Assembly (NCBI GenBank): GCA_030425385.1
Contig: JAUIAH010000003.1
Span: 1 to 64,000, forward strand
Direction of reading: 5' to 3'
DNA length: 64,000 nt
Source of the DNA: Verrucomicrobiia bacterium
Lineage (GTDB): Bacteria > Verrucomicrobiota > Verrucomicrobiia > Verrucomicrobiales > DEV007
Shown here: positions 45,045 to 53,257 of the stretch, one piece after another
Layout: every line of letters begins with the position of its first letter
How positions within the stretch are numbered: the stretch's first letter is position 1
Program-made: the position numbers and the translations under genes
Notes under the pieces: generated by a model
What the model saw: only the letters and a program-made list of their open reading frames with translations
Databases searched by the model: none
Told to the model about the DNA's origin: nothing

Positions 45045-46274
45045 ATGGGTTCTCCATTACCAGATACCAAGAGCTACTTCACTCACCTCGAATGCAGCGC
45101 CACAGGGGAGACTTATCCTGCTGGCCAGCCCCATAACTTGTCTCAGGCAGGAAAGCCGTTGTTGGCTCGGTATGATCTAGCTGCCCTCAAGGGTGGGTTG
45201 GATCAACGGGATCTCGCATCGCGCCCGCAAGACCTTTGGCGCTATCGGGAATTTCTCCCGGTGGCTTCGGCGGGGAATCGCCTCACCCTGGGCGAGATAC
45301 GGACCCCGCTGTTACCGTTGAATCGCTGGAAGGGTGGCGGGCGTGTGCTGGTCAAGGATGAGTCGCGGTTGCCGACGGGATCATTCAAAGCCCGCGGTCT
45401 TTGTTTGGCGGTAAGCATGGCGAAAGAGCTAGGCATTCGCCGGATCGCCATGCCGACGAATGGGAATGCTGGGGCGGCATTGGCTGCTTATGCGTCTCTA
45501 GCAGGGATCGAGAGCTATGTCTTCTGCCCCGAAGACACACCTGAGGTGAATGTGAGGGAGATTGCCTTGCAAGGGGCTCGGGTGTGGAAAGTCAATGGAT
45601 ACATCCATCATTGTGGGCAACTCGTGGCCGAGGGAAAGGAGGCAATGGGGTGGTTTGATTTCTCCACGCTGAAGGAGCCGTACCGTATTGAGGGAAAGAA
45701 GACGATGGGCTTGGAACTGGCCGAGCAGCTTGGCTGGGATGTGCCAGATGTGATCTTTTACCCCACAGGAGGGGGCACAGGCCTCATCGGAATGTGGAAG
45801 GCGTTTCACGAGCTGGAAGCTGTGGGTTGGTTAGGAAAGAAGCGGCCGCGCATGATGGCGGTGCAAGCATCGGGATGTGCCCCGATCGTGCGGGCGTTCG
45901 AGTTGGGGGCTCCTTTCGCCGAGGAGTGGATGGAGGCATCCACGGTGGCTTCTGGGATTCGCGTTCCCAAGGCAGTGGGAGATTTCTTGATCTTGCAAGC
46001 AGTACGCGAGAGTGGTGGAGCTGCCATGGCAGTGCCCGATGAAGCCATTCTTGAGACGCAACGCGAGATCGCGCACCAAGAAGGGCTCTTGTTAGGACCT
46101 GAAGGCGCGGCGACCGCGGCTGCCTATGCGGAGGCCTTGCGGACGGATTTGGTATCAGGAGAAGAAACCGCCGTGCTCTTCAACTGTGGAACGCCGTTGA
46201 AATACCCGATGCCTCCTGCCACCGCGACTCTGGATCGCCATGCGCCGTTTGATGCCACGGTGTTCGAAGATTGA
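45045..46274 (+). CDS. thrC: Threonine synthase
   Basis: This 409-residue PLP enzyme converts O-phosphohomoserine to threonine. The N-terminal 'YFTHLECSATGETYPAGQPH' is the threonine-synthase zinc-finger-like start. 'TPLLPLNRW' and 'KDESRLPTGSFKARGL' (PLP lysine) follow, then 'MPTNGNAGAALAAYAS' and the phosphate loop 'FYPTGGGTGLIGMWKA'. Late motifs 'GLLLGPEGAATAAAYAEAL' and 'LFNCGTPLKYP' also fit. Start ATG 45045 removes an unconserved extension; a start at 44958 is possible. Confidence 0.9.
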   Translation: MGSPLPDTKSYFTHLECSATGETYPAGQPHNLSQAGKPLLARYDLAALKGGLDQRDLASRPQDLWRYREFLPVASAGNRLTLGEIRTPLLPLNRWKGGGRVLVKDESRLPTGSFKARGLCLAVSMAKELGIRRIAMPTNGNAGAALAAYASLAGIESYVFCPEDTPEVNVREIALQGARVWKVNGYIHHCGQLVAEGKEAMGWFDFSTLKEPYRIEGKKTMGLELAEQLGWDVPDVIFYPTGGGTGLIGMWKAFHELEAVGWLGKKRPRMMAVQASGCAPIVRAFELGAPFAEEWMEASTVASGIRVPKAVGDFLILQAVRESGGAAMAVPDEAILETQREIAHQEGLLLGPEGAATAAAYAEALRTDLVSGEETAVLFNCGTPLKYPMPPATATLDRHAPFDATVFED

Positions 46275-46309
46275 AGTAATTTCCAATCCCAATCCTCTCC
46301 ACAAAAGGA

Positions 46310-46369
46310 GTCAACGTATTTAGGGTCTTACGTTGATTATCAGCCACGTCAACACATTAAGGGTCTGAC
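46310..46369. repeat. Pair of REP-like direct repeats
   Basis: Two related 22-base units lie at 46310-46331 and 46348-46369, differing at 4 positions. Each begins GTCAAC and contains AGGGTCT. The second has the core AAGGGTCTGAC also found at 26187-26213 next to the Y1 transposase. No transposase is here, so this looks like a stand-alone REP-type insertion in the gap after thrC. Confidence 0.45.
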
Positions 46370-46496
46370 TCTAATTTTAGTTTGGGAGTTCGCCTGCCTT
46401 GCCGACCCGGCTGGCTTGCCGAAGGAGACTCTCGATTGACAACGGGGGTGGTTGAGTCGTTGCATGAGGCCCTTTGTCCATGATTTCGCGATATCC

Positions 46497-47423
46497 ATGA
46501 AGGCTCGACGGCCATGGCGAGAGCGCTTTGGAGCCTACAGTGGCTTCTGGAGTCGCTACCTGTCTTGGGGAGTGCGGCATTGTCCATGGACGGTCGAGCC
46601 AATCCTGCTCGCTGGGTATTCCTTTGGGTTCTATCTAGTGGCGGGAACGTTCCGGCGCCATATTGCTAACAATCTTCGAGCGCTCTTTCCTCAGGACCAC
46701 GCGCTGTCCCTACAGTGGCGCACCTATCAAGTGTTCTGGCACTTTGCAGCCGTCGCCGTGGATGGCGTGCGGGCGCGGGAAGCCCCAGGAGTGATTCATT
46801 GGGAACTTGAGGGCTTGCCAAACTTCGAGTCCCTCCGCGCTTGCCCGAGTGGGGTGATCCTGATCACGGCGCACATGGGCAATTACGACTTGGCCGGGTC
46901 TGTCTTTGCTCGGCGCTTCGAACGCACCGTCCACGCGGTGCGCGCCCCCGAACGCAATGCTGAGTTACAGGCGCTTCGCAAGGCGGAATTGACCAGTCAT
47001 GACAGTGATTGTTACCGTGTGATCTACAATGAGCCTGGGAGCATGTTAGGCATCACGCTGGCAAAAGCCTTGCAACGGCAAGAAGCTGTCGCTATTCAAG
47101 CGGATCGCGTCCTGTTCGATGTCTCTCCCATGACCATCCCGTGGGATGCCTTGCATACCATCGAGATCCCACAAGGCCCTTTCATCCTTTCCCTTACAAC
47201 GGGATGCCCCATTTATCCCTTGTTTATGACAAGGCTAGGACGCTGTCGGTATCGCGTGCACGTGGGGGAGGCTTTCCACTGTGAACGGACCGGTCGTGAC
47301 AAGGAGAAGGATCTGAAACGAGCGGGAGCGCAATGGGTGGTGCTTTTGAAAGAGCAGGTGCAGCGTCATTGGAATCAGTGGCTGGTGGTGGAAACCAATC
47401 TCAACCCCATATCGGAAGGATAA
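46497..47423 (+). CDS. LpxL/HtrB-like lysophospholipid acyltransferase
   Basis: This 308-residue protein is of the lauroyl/myristoyl acyltransferase superfamily. An N-terminal hydrophobic segment ('ILLAGYSFGFYLVAGTF') is followed by 'RRHIANNLRALFP' and the HxxxxD catalytic motif in 'LITAHMGNYDLAG'. 'AVAIQADRV' and 'GPFILSLTTGCPIYPLFMTR' follow. It likely adds an acyl chain to lipid A or a related lipid at the inner membrane. The start could also be ATG 46464. Its stop (TAA, 47421-47423) directly touches the ATG of the deacetylase gene, so the pair is co-translated. Confidence 0.8.
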   Translation: MKARRPWRERFGAYSGFWSRYLSWGVRHCPWTVEPILLAGYSFGFYLVAGTFRRHIANNLRALFPQDHALSLQWRTYQVFWHFAAVAVDGVRAREAPGVIHWELEGLPNFESLRACPSGVILITAHMGNYDLAGSVFARRFERTVHAVRAPERNAELQALRKAELTSHDSDCYRVIYNEPGSMLGITLAKALQRQEAVAIQADRVLFDVSPMTIPWDALHTIEIPQGPFILSLTTGCPIYPLFMTRLGRCRYRVHVGEAFHCERTGRDKEKDLKRAGAQWVVLLKEQVQRHWNQWLVVETNLNPISEG

Positions 47424-48623
47424 ATGCCTGGACCCTGCACTGCCTTGGGCCGCCGATGGTGGCCATCATTTCACGAACGTTCCACTTCGGCTGATGCTGT
47501 CCAGGCGGCGACCCTGCCAGGACAGCACGCAGGGGAAGTCTACGGATTGGCCATCGTCGTCTTTGCTTTTCAGATGCTCTGGTCGATTGATGTTATAGGG
47601 TCTTGGTGGTTGGGGGTTCCGCTAGGATTCGCGCTCTATCACGTGATTGCCCTTGGGTGCGCGGCTTTGGGATCAATCTGGGGACGTTGGTTTCCTGGAC
47701 AGGCCTATCATTGGCCGCAAAGCCTCCATTGGTGGGCCACAGGGATGATGGCGTGGATTTCTGTGAGGGCATCTTTCCCGCTGAGTCGCTGGCTGGCCTG
47801 GCCGCTAGGGTGCTTTCTCATCTTGAATCTGGTTGCCTGGTTGGTGGAAAGGCGCGCATGGGGACTGCTCGTCTTCACGTGCTTGCACGGGATCGGGTTC
47901 GTGGTTTGGCAGAAGGCTGGCTTTGGCATGGCCTGGCCAATCTTTGTTGGCACGCATGTGGGCATGCTCGCGGAGACGCTGTTGCCGCGTTTCGCGTGGT
48001 GTCATCGAGGCGTGCGCCAGATAGGGTCGGGGGAGTCGTTGGAGAAGGAGGTCTGGTTGACGATCGATGATGGACCGTGTGACGATACGGAAGCGATCTT
48101 GTCTATGTTAGAGCGATACGGTGCCAAGGCCACCTTCTTCCTCATTGGCGAGCGTGTTGCCGTCCGACCTGCGTGGGCACAAGCCATCGCGAGTCGGGGA
48201 CATGCGATCGGAAATCATACCTATCGGCATCCCGCGAAAACCTTCTGGAGTGCGCCCCCTTGGGTGATGGCGCGGGAGATCGCGCAGACTCAGGCGTGTT
48301 TGGAGCAACACGTGCCACAACGTCCTCAGTGCTTTCGAGGACCGGTCGGGTTCACGCCTCCCTGGCTTCAATTGGTCCTGGATAGCTTTCAACTCCGCTT
48401 GATCGGCTGGGACGCGCGTGGCTTTGATGGGGTGGGGAATGATGCCGACAAGGCGCTGCGACGGCTTCAACGGGATATCCGGCCTGGCAGCATCATTCTT
48501 CTGCACCAAGGACGTCCCATGAGCGTGCCATTGCTTGAGGCGCTTCTCGCCTGGTTGGATGCGGAAGGATTTCGGAGCGTGATCCCGAAAGGATTTGAGA
48601 ATGAGGCAGGCGGGGTATCGTGA
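47424..48623 (+). CDS. Polysaccharide deacetylase (NodB domain) with membrane N-terminus
   Basis: This protein has 399 residues. The first ~190 contain five or six predicted membrane helices ('YGLAIVVFAFQMLWSIDVIG', 'WPLGCFLILNLVAWLV'). A NodB deacetylase domain follows: 'VWLTIDDGPCDDTEAILSML' (catalytic and metal Asp), 'GHAIGNHTYRHP' (HxxxH metal site), 'CFRGPVGFTPPW', and a C-terminal 'GSIILLHQG' His. It probably deacetylates an N-acetylated glycan at the inner membrane. Because it follows an acyltransferase gene without a gap, envelope lipid or glycolipid modification is the likely setting. A membrane-embedded N-terminus is unusual for NodB enzymes. Confidence 0.85.
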   Translation: MPGPCTALGRRWWPSFHERSTSADAVQAATLPGQHAGEVYGLAIVVFAFQMLWSIDVIGSWWLGVPLGFALYHVIALGCAALGSIWGRWFPGQAYHWPQSLHWWATGMMAWISVRASFPLSRWLAWPLGCFLILNLVAWLVERRAWGLLVFTCLHGIGFVVWQKAGFGMAWPIFVGTHVGMLAETLLPRFAWCHRGVRQIGSGESLEKEVWLTIDDGPCDDTEAILSMLERYGAKATFFLIGERVAVRPAWAQAIASRGHAIGNHTYRHPAKTFWSAPPWVMAREIAQTQACLEQHVPQRPQCFRGPVGFTPPWLQLVLDSFQLRLIGWDARGFDGVGNDADKALRRLQRDIRPGSIILLHQGRPMSVPLLEALLAWLDAEGFRSVIPKGFENEAGGVS

Positions 48624-48636
48624 AGTCTTCTCCATC

Positions 48637-49518
48637 ATGCCTATCACTCATCTCAACACGATCGCAGAAATGCGCTCTCATCTGGAAGCCCGTCGCGCGG
48701 ACTTTCCTGGTCCTGTCGTTCTCGTTCCCACCATGGGTGCCTTGCATGAGGGGCACGCGTCCCTCATTCGACAGGGACGAACGCTTGCGGGCAAGGACGG
48801 GACTCTTGTGGTGAGTGCCTTCGTCAATCCGACGCAATTTGGCCCTAACGAAGATCTCGAAGCTTACCCGCGGACGCTCGATCACGATCAGGATGTTTGC
48901 GAACGGTGTGAGGTCGATGTTCTCTTCACCCCTCCAGTGGGAGAGATGTATGCGCCCGATCATTCTGTGAGTGTGCGTGAAGATCGCCTTTCCGAAAGTC
49001 TGTGCGGAGCCAGTCGACCAGGTCATTTCCCTGGCGTGTGCCTCGTGGTTCTCAAGCTCTTTCATATCGTGCAGCCGAACGCCGCGGTCTTTGGAAAGAA
49101 GGATTATCAGCAACTCGCGGTCGTTCGTCGGATGGCACGTGACTTGAATCTGGCTGTGGACATCGTGGGTGGCGAGACTGTGCGGGAAGAGGACGGCTTG
49201 GCCATGAGTTCGCGGAATGAGAATCTCACGCCAAGTGAGCGTAGCGCTGCGCCGGGCATCCAGCGCGCCCTACAGGCCGGGAAAGCGCAGTGGGAGAAAG
49301 CGCCAGACACGACGGTGGGTATTCTCTTGCGCTTGGTGCGTGCGCGATTGGAGCAGATCCCGGAAGGGCAGATCGATTATCTCGAGTTGGTGGATGCGGA
49401 AACGTTAGAGCCTGTCAGTGTGGTAGACCGCCCTGTGGTCCTGGCGCTCGCCTATTACTTCAGCGCCGCCCGGTTGATCGATAATATTGAGTTTGGCCCC
49501 GAACGGGAAAACGGTTAG
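48637..49518 (+). CDS. panC: Pantothenate synthetase PanC
   Basis: This 293-residue protein ligates pantoate and beta-alanine using ATP. Motifs are 'VVLVPTMGALHEGHASLI' (HIGH-like), 'VSAFVNPTQFGPNEDLEAYP', 'GASRPGHFPGVCLVVLKLF', 'VFGKKDYQQLAVVRRMARDL', 'EDGLAMSSRNENL' and 'IDYLELVD'. I chose ATG 48637 because the family starts a few residues before 'TIAEMRSHL'. It overlaps no neighbour except the upstream frame; nadB begins 9 bases after its stop, suggesting a cofactor-biosynthesis pair. Confidence 0.95.
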   Translation: MPITHLNTIAEMRSHLEARRADFPGPVVLVPTMGALHEGHASLIRQGRTLAGKDGTLVVSAFVNPTQFGPNEDLEAYPRTLDHDQDVCERCEVDVLFTPPVGEMYAPDHSVSVREDRLSESLCGASRPGHFPGVCLVVLKLFHIVQPNAAVFGKKDYQQLAVVRRMARDLNLAVDIVGGETVREEDGLAMSSRNENLTPSERSAAPGIQRALQAGKAQWEKAPDTTVGILLRLVRARLEQIPEGQIDYLELVDAETLEPVSVVDRPVVLALAYYFSAARLIDNIEFGPERENG

Positions 49519-49527
49519 AATGGTAGG

Positions 49528-51120
49528 ATGACCCATTCGGATTTCCTCGTCATCGGTAGCGGCATTGCGGGCCTCACCTTTGCGCTCAAGGCTGCAAAGC
49601 ATGGGTCGGTAGCACTCGTGACAAAGCGTCAGGGGATGGATTCCAGCACCGCTTGGGCGCAGGGCGGGGTGGCTTGTGTCACCGCTGAGGAGGATTCCTT
49701 CGACCTCCATGTGGCCGATACGCTTGATGCGGGCGCGGGGCTATGTGATGAGGATGTGGTGCGAACGATCGTTTCGGAGGGACCGGATCGGATTCAGGAA
49801 CTGATCGGCCTCGGAGTCGCCTTTGATCAGCATGAGGATGAGGGGAAACAAGTCTTGAGCCTGGGACGCGAAGGTGGCCATTCCAAGCGTCGAATCCTCC
49901 ACTCGCGCGATACGACGGGACGAGAGATTGAGGAGAAATTGTTAGCCGCGGCGCGAGCCGAGCCGAACATCACCTTTCACGAGCACCACTACGCGATTGA
50001 TCTCATCACGACCGCGAAGCTGGGACTCCCCTCCGAGAATCGGTGTGTGGGAATCTACGCTCTGGATGAGAAGGCAGGCGTGGTGGAGAGCTTTCGATCC
50101 GATCGCGTCATCCTGGCAACAGGGGGATGTGGCAAGGTATACCTTTATACGAGTAATCCTGACATAGCCACCGGTGATGGCGTGGCCATGGCCTGGCGGG
50201 CGGGCGTGATGATCAGCAACATGGAGTTCATTCAATTCCATCCTACCGTACTCTACCATCCTCAGGTGAAGTCTTTCCTCATCTCAGAGGCTCTGCGAGG
50301 AGAGGGAGGTGTCTTGTTAGGAAGCGATGATCAGCCCTTTATGGCGAAATATGATGAGCGCAAGGATCTCGCTCCTCGCGATATCGTCGCCCGCGCCATT
50401 GATTCGGAAATGAAGCGAACGGGAAGTCGCTGTGTCTTCCTCGACATGCGTCATCACACCAAGGAGTATCTGGAAGATCGGTTTCCTAACATCTACCAGA
50501 CCTGTTTGCAGCATGGTATTGATCCGGCGAAGGAACCCATCCCGGTAGTCCCGGCAGCGCACTATCAATGTGGCGGCGTGCGCACGGACATCCACGGGGC
50601 GACTTCCTTGCAGGGCCTCTACGCCATCGGTGAAGTCGCCTGCACCGGCTTGCATGGTGCCAATCGCCTGGCGAGCAATTCGCTTCTCGAAGGTGCTGTG
50701 CTCGCCCACCGCGCAGCTGCGCACGTCGTGAGTGCCTTACCCCTGGGACGGTCAAACATCGAGATCACCATTCCCGAGTGGCAGAGTGGCGATGCCGAAG
50801 ATGTGGATGAACTCGTCGTCATCTACCACAACTGGGATGAGATCCGTCGTTTGATGTGGGACTATGTGAGTATCGTGCGGACGGACAAGCGTTTGCAACG
50901 AGCCGCCACGCGCTTGCGGAACTTGAAACAGGAAGTGCACGAATTCTACTGGCACTTCAAGATCACTGCTGATCTGCTAGAGCTGCGCAATCTAGTCGAT
51001 GTGGCGGCCGTGATCGTCGAGTCCGCCAGACGCCGACAAGAGAGCCGCGGGCTTCATTACACACTGGATCATCCCGAGAAATCCGCTCGGGTAGAAGACA
51101 CGTTGCTCAGCCGCTTCTGA
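49528..51120 (+). CDS. nadB: L-aspartate oxidase NadB
   Basis: This 530-residue flavoprotein catalyses the first step of de novo NAD synthesis, aspartate to iminoaspartate. 'FLVIGSGIAGLTFALKAAKH' binds FAD. 'SSTAWAQGGVA', 'GREGGHSKRRILHSRDTTGR' and 'MEFIQFHPT' are present, as are 'HYQCGGVRTDIHGATSLQGL' and 'LHGANRLASNSLLEG', which are specific to the succinate dehydrogenase/aspartate oxidase family. No iron-sulfur subunit is adjacent and the panC neighbour is biosynthetic, so NadB is favoured over a fumarate reductase. Confidence 0.95.
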   Translation: MTHSDFLVIGSGIAGLTFALKAAKHGSVALVTKRQGMDSSTAWAQGGVACVTAEEDSFDLHVADTLDAGAGLCDEDVVRTIVSEGPDRIQELIGLGVAFDQHEDEGKQVLSLGREGGHSKRRILHSRDTTGREIEEKLLAAARAEPNITFHEHHYAIDLITTAKLGLPSENRCVGIYALDEKAGVVESFRSDRVILATGGCGKVYLYTSNPDIATGDGVAMAWRAGVMISNMEFIQFHPTVLYHPQVKSFLISEALRGEGGVLLGSDDQPFMAKYDERKDLAPRDIVARAIDSEMKRTGSRCVFLDMRHHTKEYLEDRFPNIYQTCLQHGIDPAKEPIPVVPAAHYQCGGVRTDIHGATSLQGLYAIGEVACTGLHGANRLASNSLLEGAVLAHRAAAHVVSALPLGRSNIEITIPEWQSGDAEDVDELVVIYHNWDEIRRLMWDYVSIVRTDKRLQRAATRLRNLKQEVHEFYWHFKITADLLELRNLVDVAAVIVESARRRQESRGLHYTLDHPEKSARVEDTLLSRF

Positions 51121-51131
51121 AAGAACGGAAC

Positions 51132-51842
51132 CTAGGCGCTGTTCGTATAGACCGCCTGGACATCTTCGTCGTCTTCGATGCGATCAATGAGCTTCTCGAT
51201 GTCTTCGAGCTGTTCTTCCGTGAATTCCATTGGATTGTTAGGGATCCGCTGCACGGAGGCCTTCGCCACCTCGATGCCCATTTCCTCACAGGCAGTCGTA
51301 AGGTTGCCGAAGCTCGTGAATTCGCCGTAGACGTAGACGCGGTCATCGGAGACCTCCAGCTCTTCAAGGCCAGCATCAATCAGTTCCAACTCAATCTCTT
51401 CGAGGTTGTGATCCTCTTTCTTCTCAAACTCAATAACGCTCTTGCGATCAAAGAGAAACTCTAACGAACCACCCTGCACGAGCTGCCCGCCACCTTTGTT
51501 GAAGTAGGTCTTGAGATTGGAAACCGTCCGATTGGTATTGTCCGAAGCGCATTCCACAAAGATCAGCACGCCATGCGGCCCTTTGCCCTCGTAGTTGATC
51601 TCCGTGATAAGGGCTGCATCCTTGCCTGTGGCGCGCTTGATGGCGGACTCAATGTTGTCCTTCGGCATGTTCTCCGCCTTCGCATTGAGGATCGCCGTGC
51701 GTAGCTTGGCATTGGACTCAGGGTCAGGTCCACCTTCCTTCGCGGCAACGGTGATCGATTTCGCCAACTTCGGAAACATCTTGGACATCTTGTCCCAACG
51801 TTTCTCCTTGGCGGCGCGGCGGTATTCGAAAGCTCTACCCAT
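51132..51842 (-). CDS. YebC/PmpR family protein
   Basis: This 236-residue protein is of the YebC family, reported as either transcriptional regulators or translation factors for difficult peptide motifs. Features include '[20 protein letters not shown]', '[20 protein letters not shown]', '[20 protein letters not shown]' and '[14 protein letters not shown]'. Start ATG 51842 gives '[19 protein letters not shown]', the variant N-terminus in place of the usual 'MAGHSKWANIKHRK'. An upstream ATG at 51878 adds an unconserved stretch. Confidence 0.9.
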   Translation of the reverse strand: MGRAFEYRRAAKEKRWDKMSKMFPKLAKSITVAAKEGGPDPESNAKLRTAILNAKAENMPKDNIESAIKRATGKDAALITEINYEGKGPHGVLIFVECASDNTNRTVSNLKTYFNKGGGQLVQGGSLEFLFDRKSVIEFEKKEDHNLEEIELELIDAGLEELEVSDDRVYVYGEFTSFGNLTTACEEMGIEVAKASVQRIPNNPMEFTEEQLEDIEKLIDRIEDDEDVQAVYTNSA

Positions 51843-51893
51843 AAATTTGTAAACGGTCCTGAGCAGTCGTTTAGCCACAAGACAGCGCAGCCG

Positions 51894-53237
51894 TCAAACG
51901 AGGAAGTCGAGAAAGCGGAAATGCTCCGGGTCTTCTGCTGCCGCCGTCGCATAACCTGGGATGACCTTGTCCAGCGTTGCCGGGTCATCGTGGAAATGAC
52001 GCGTGAAGATCTCGGCAAAGACCGCTCGGAAATCCGTCCTCCGCGCGAGGTAGCGGTCGCGCTCGCTGAAGAGATCGCCGTCCTTCCAGGTCTGAGCGTT
52101 GCAGTTGTAGACGCCGCCTTGCACACCACCGCCAGCGACGAACATTGTGCTGGCTTCGGCGTGATCCGTGCCCTTGCCGCCGTTCTCTTTCGAAGTGCGG
52201 CCAAACTCTGTCATCGTCACTACCAGGAGATTCTCCCAGTGCTCCTCCAGGTCGAGGTGGAGCGCTTGGAAACCTTCCGCCACCTGGCCTAGCAGATTGC
52301 CATGAGAACCATTCGCCTGTCCCTGGTCAGCGTGCGTGTCCCAACCTCCAATATTCAGACCAAGGATCTTCACGTCCGTCCGCTTGATCAGCATGGCGGC
52401 TTCCTTGAGTTTATCGCCAAAGGATCCATTTGGATACTCCGCACCATTGGAGGGTCGGTAACCTTGCCGCGCCGCGTCTTGTACTTTCTTAAGCGTGTCG
52501 CCCAACGCTTGGCCCGTGTTCTGTACCAATTCTGTGTAGAGATTCTTCTCGCTCGAATCCATTAGCAGGTCGCGCTCATAAAGCCCTAACACTCCGCGCG
52601 CTCGAGGGTCACCTCCCGTGCCGCGCTTGCCCAAGGTCTTCCGGGCCAGAGAAGCCGATCCTTGCAGGCGGAAACGTTCCGCCGCTTTGAAGCTTGGAAA
52701 TGGTGATTCGCCACGCAAAGCAAGTAATTGAGAACTCGATACCGACGCGGCCACAAAGTTGTTCTTCGGGTCAGATAGATCCAGCGATTCCTGGAGCAAA
52801 CGGAAGAACATCCCATCTTTCCGCTCTTCCCCCGGCACGCCATGCTCCCAATAATTCTGACTATCAAAGTGCGAACGGCTTTGGTCAGAATAACCAATTC
52901 GATGGATCATGGCGAGATTCTTGGCATTGTGATAAAGATCCATCATGGGCTCTAATCGTGGATGGGCTTGGGCAAAGCCATTGCCCAGGTCGAGCGCATC
53001 ACCCTGAGGGATATAAAGTGTCGGGCGGGTCTTCCGATTGTAGTCGCGGTCTCCACGCGGGATCACCGTGTTGATGCCATCATTGCCGCCACGCTGAAAG
53101 ATGAAGATCAAGCGCTTGTCATCCGCAGGTCGCTGTGCCGCCAGGACTTGGCGGGGCAGAAGGAAAGGATGATTCAAGGCCAATCCGGCAGCTCCGGCAG
53201 CCAGATTCATTCGGAGGAAATCACGTCGATGATACAT
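51894..53237 (-). CDS. DUF1501 family secreted protein
   Basis: This 447-residue protein has a twin-arginine signal ('HRRDFLRMNLAAGAAGLAL'). The DUF1501 core is recognisable in 'RLIFIFQRGGNDGINTVIPR', 'HPRLEPMMDLYHNAKNLAMI', 'ILGLNIGGWDTHADQGQANG' and 'VVTMTEFGRTSKENGGKGTD'. The family belongs to the sulfatase/alkaline-phosphatase-like superfamily, but its function is unproven. It is encoded 20 bases after the DUF1800 gene, the usual partnership in Planctomycetota and Verrucomicrobiota, and is presumably co-expressed with it. Confidence 0.92.
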   Translation of the reverse strand: MYHRRDFLRMNLAAGAAGLALNHPFLLPRQVLAAQRPADDKRLIFIFQRGGNDGINTVIPRGDRDYNRKTRPTLYIPQGDALDLGNGFAQAHPRLEPMMDLYHNAKNLAMIHRIGYSDQSRSHFDSQNYWEHGVPGEERKDGMFFRLLQESLDLSDPKNNFVAASVSSSQLLALRGESPFPSFKAAERFRLQGSASLARKTLGKRGTGGDPRARGVLGLYERDLLMDSSEKNLYTELVQNTGQALGDTLKKVQDAARQGYRPSNGAEYPNGSFGDKLKEAAMLIKRTDVKILGLNIGGWDTHADQGQANGSHGNLLGQVAEGFQALHLDLEEHWENLLVVTMTEFGRTSKENGGKGTDHAEASTMFVAGGGVQGGVYNCNAQTWKDGDLFSERDRYLARRTDFRAVFAEIFTRHFHDDPATLDKVIPGYATAAAEDPEHFRFLDFLV

Positions 53238-53257
53238 ATGGGCGAGCGGTTGCGGAT

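Noticed and set aside
49528-51120. Fumarate reductase/succinate dehydrogenase flavoprotein
   Set aside because: No iron-sulfur or membrane subunit is adjacent, and length, motifs and the panC neighbour fit L-aspartate oxidase.
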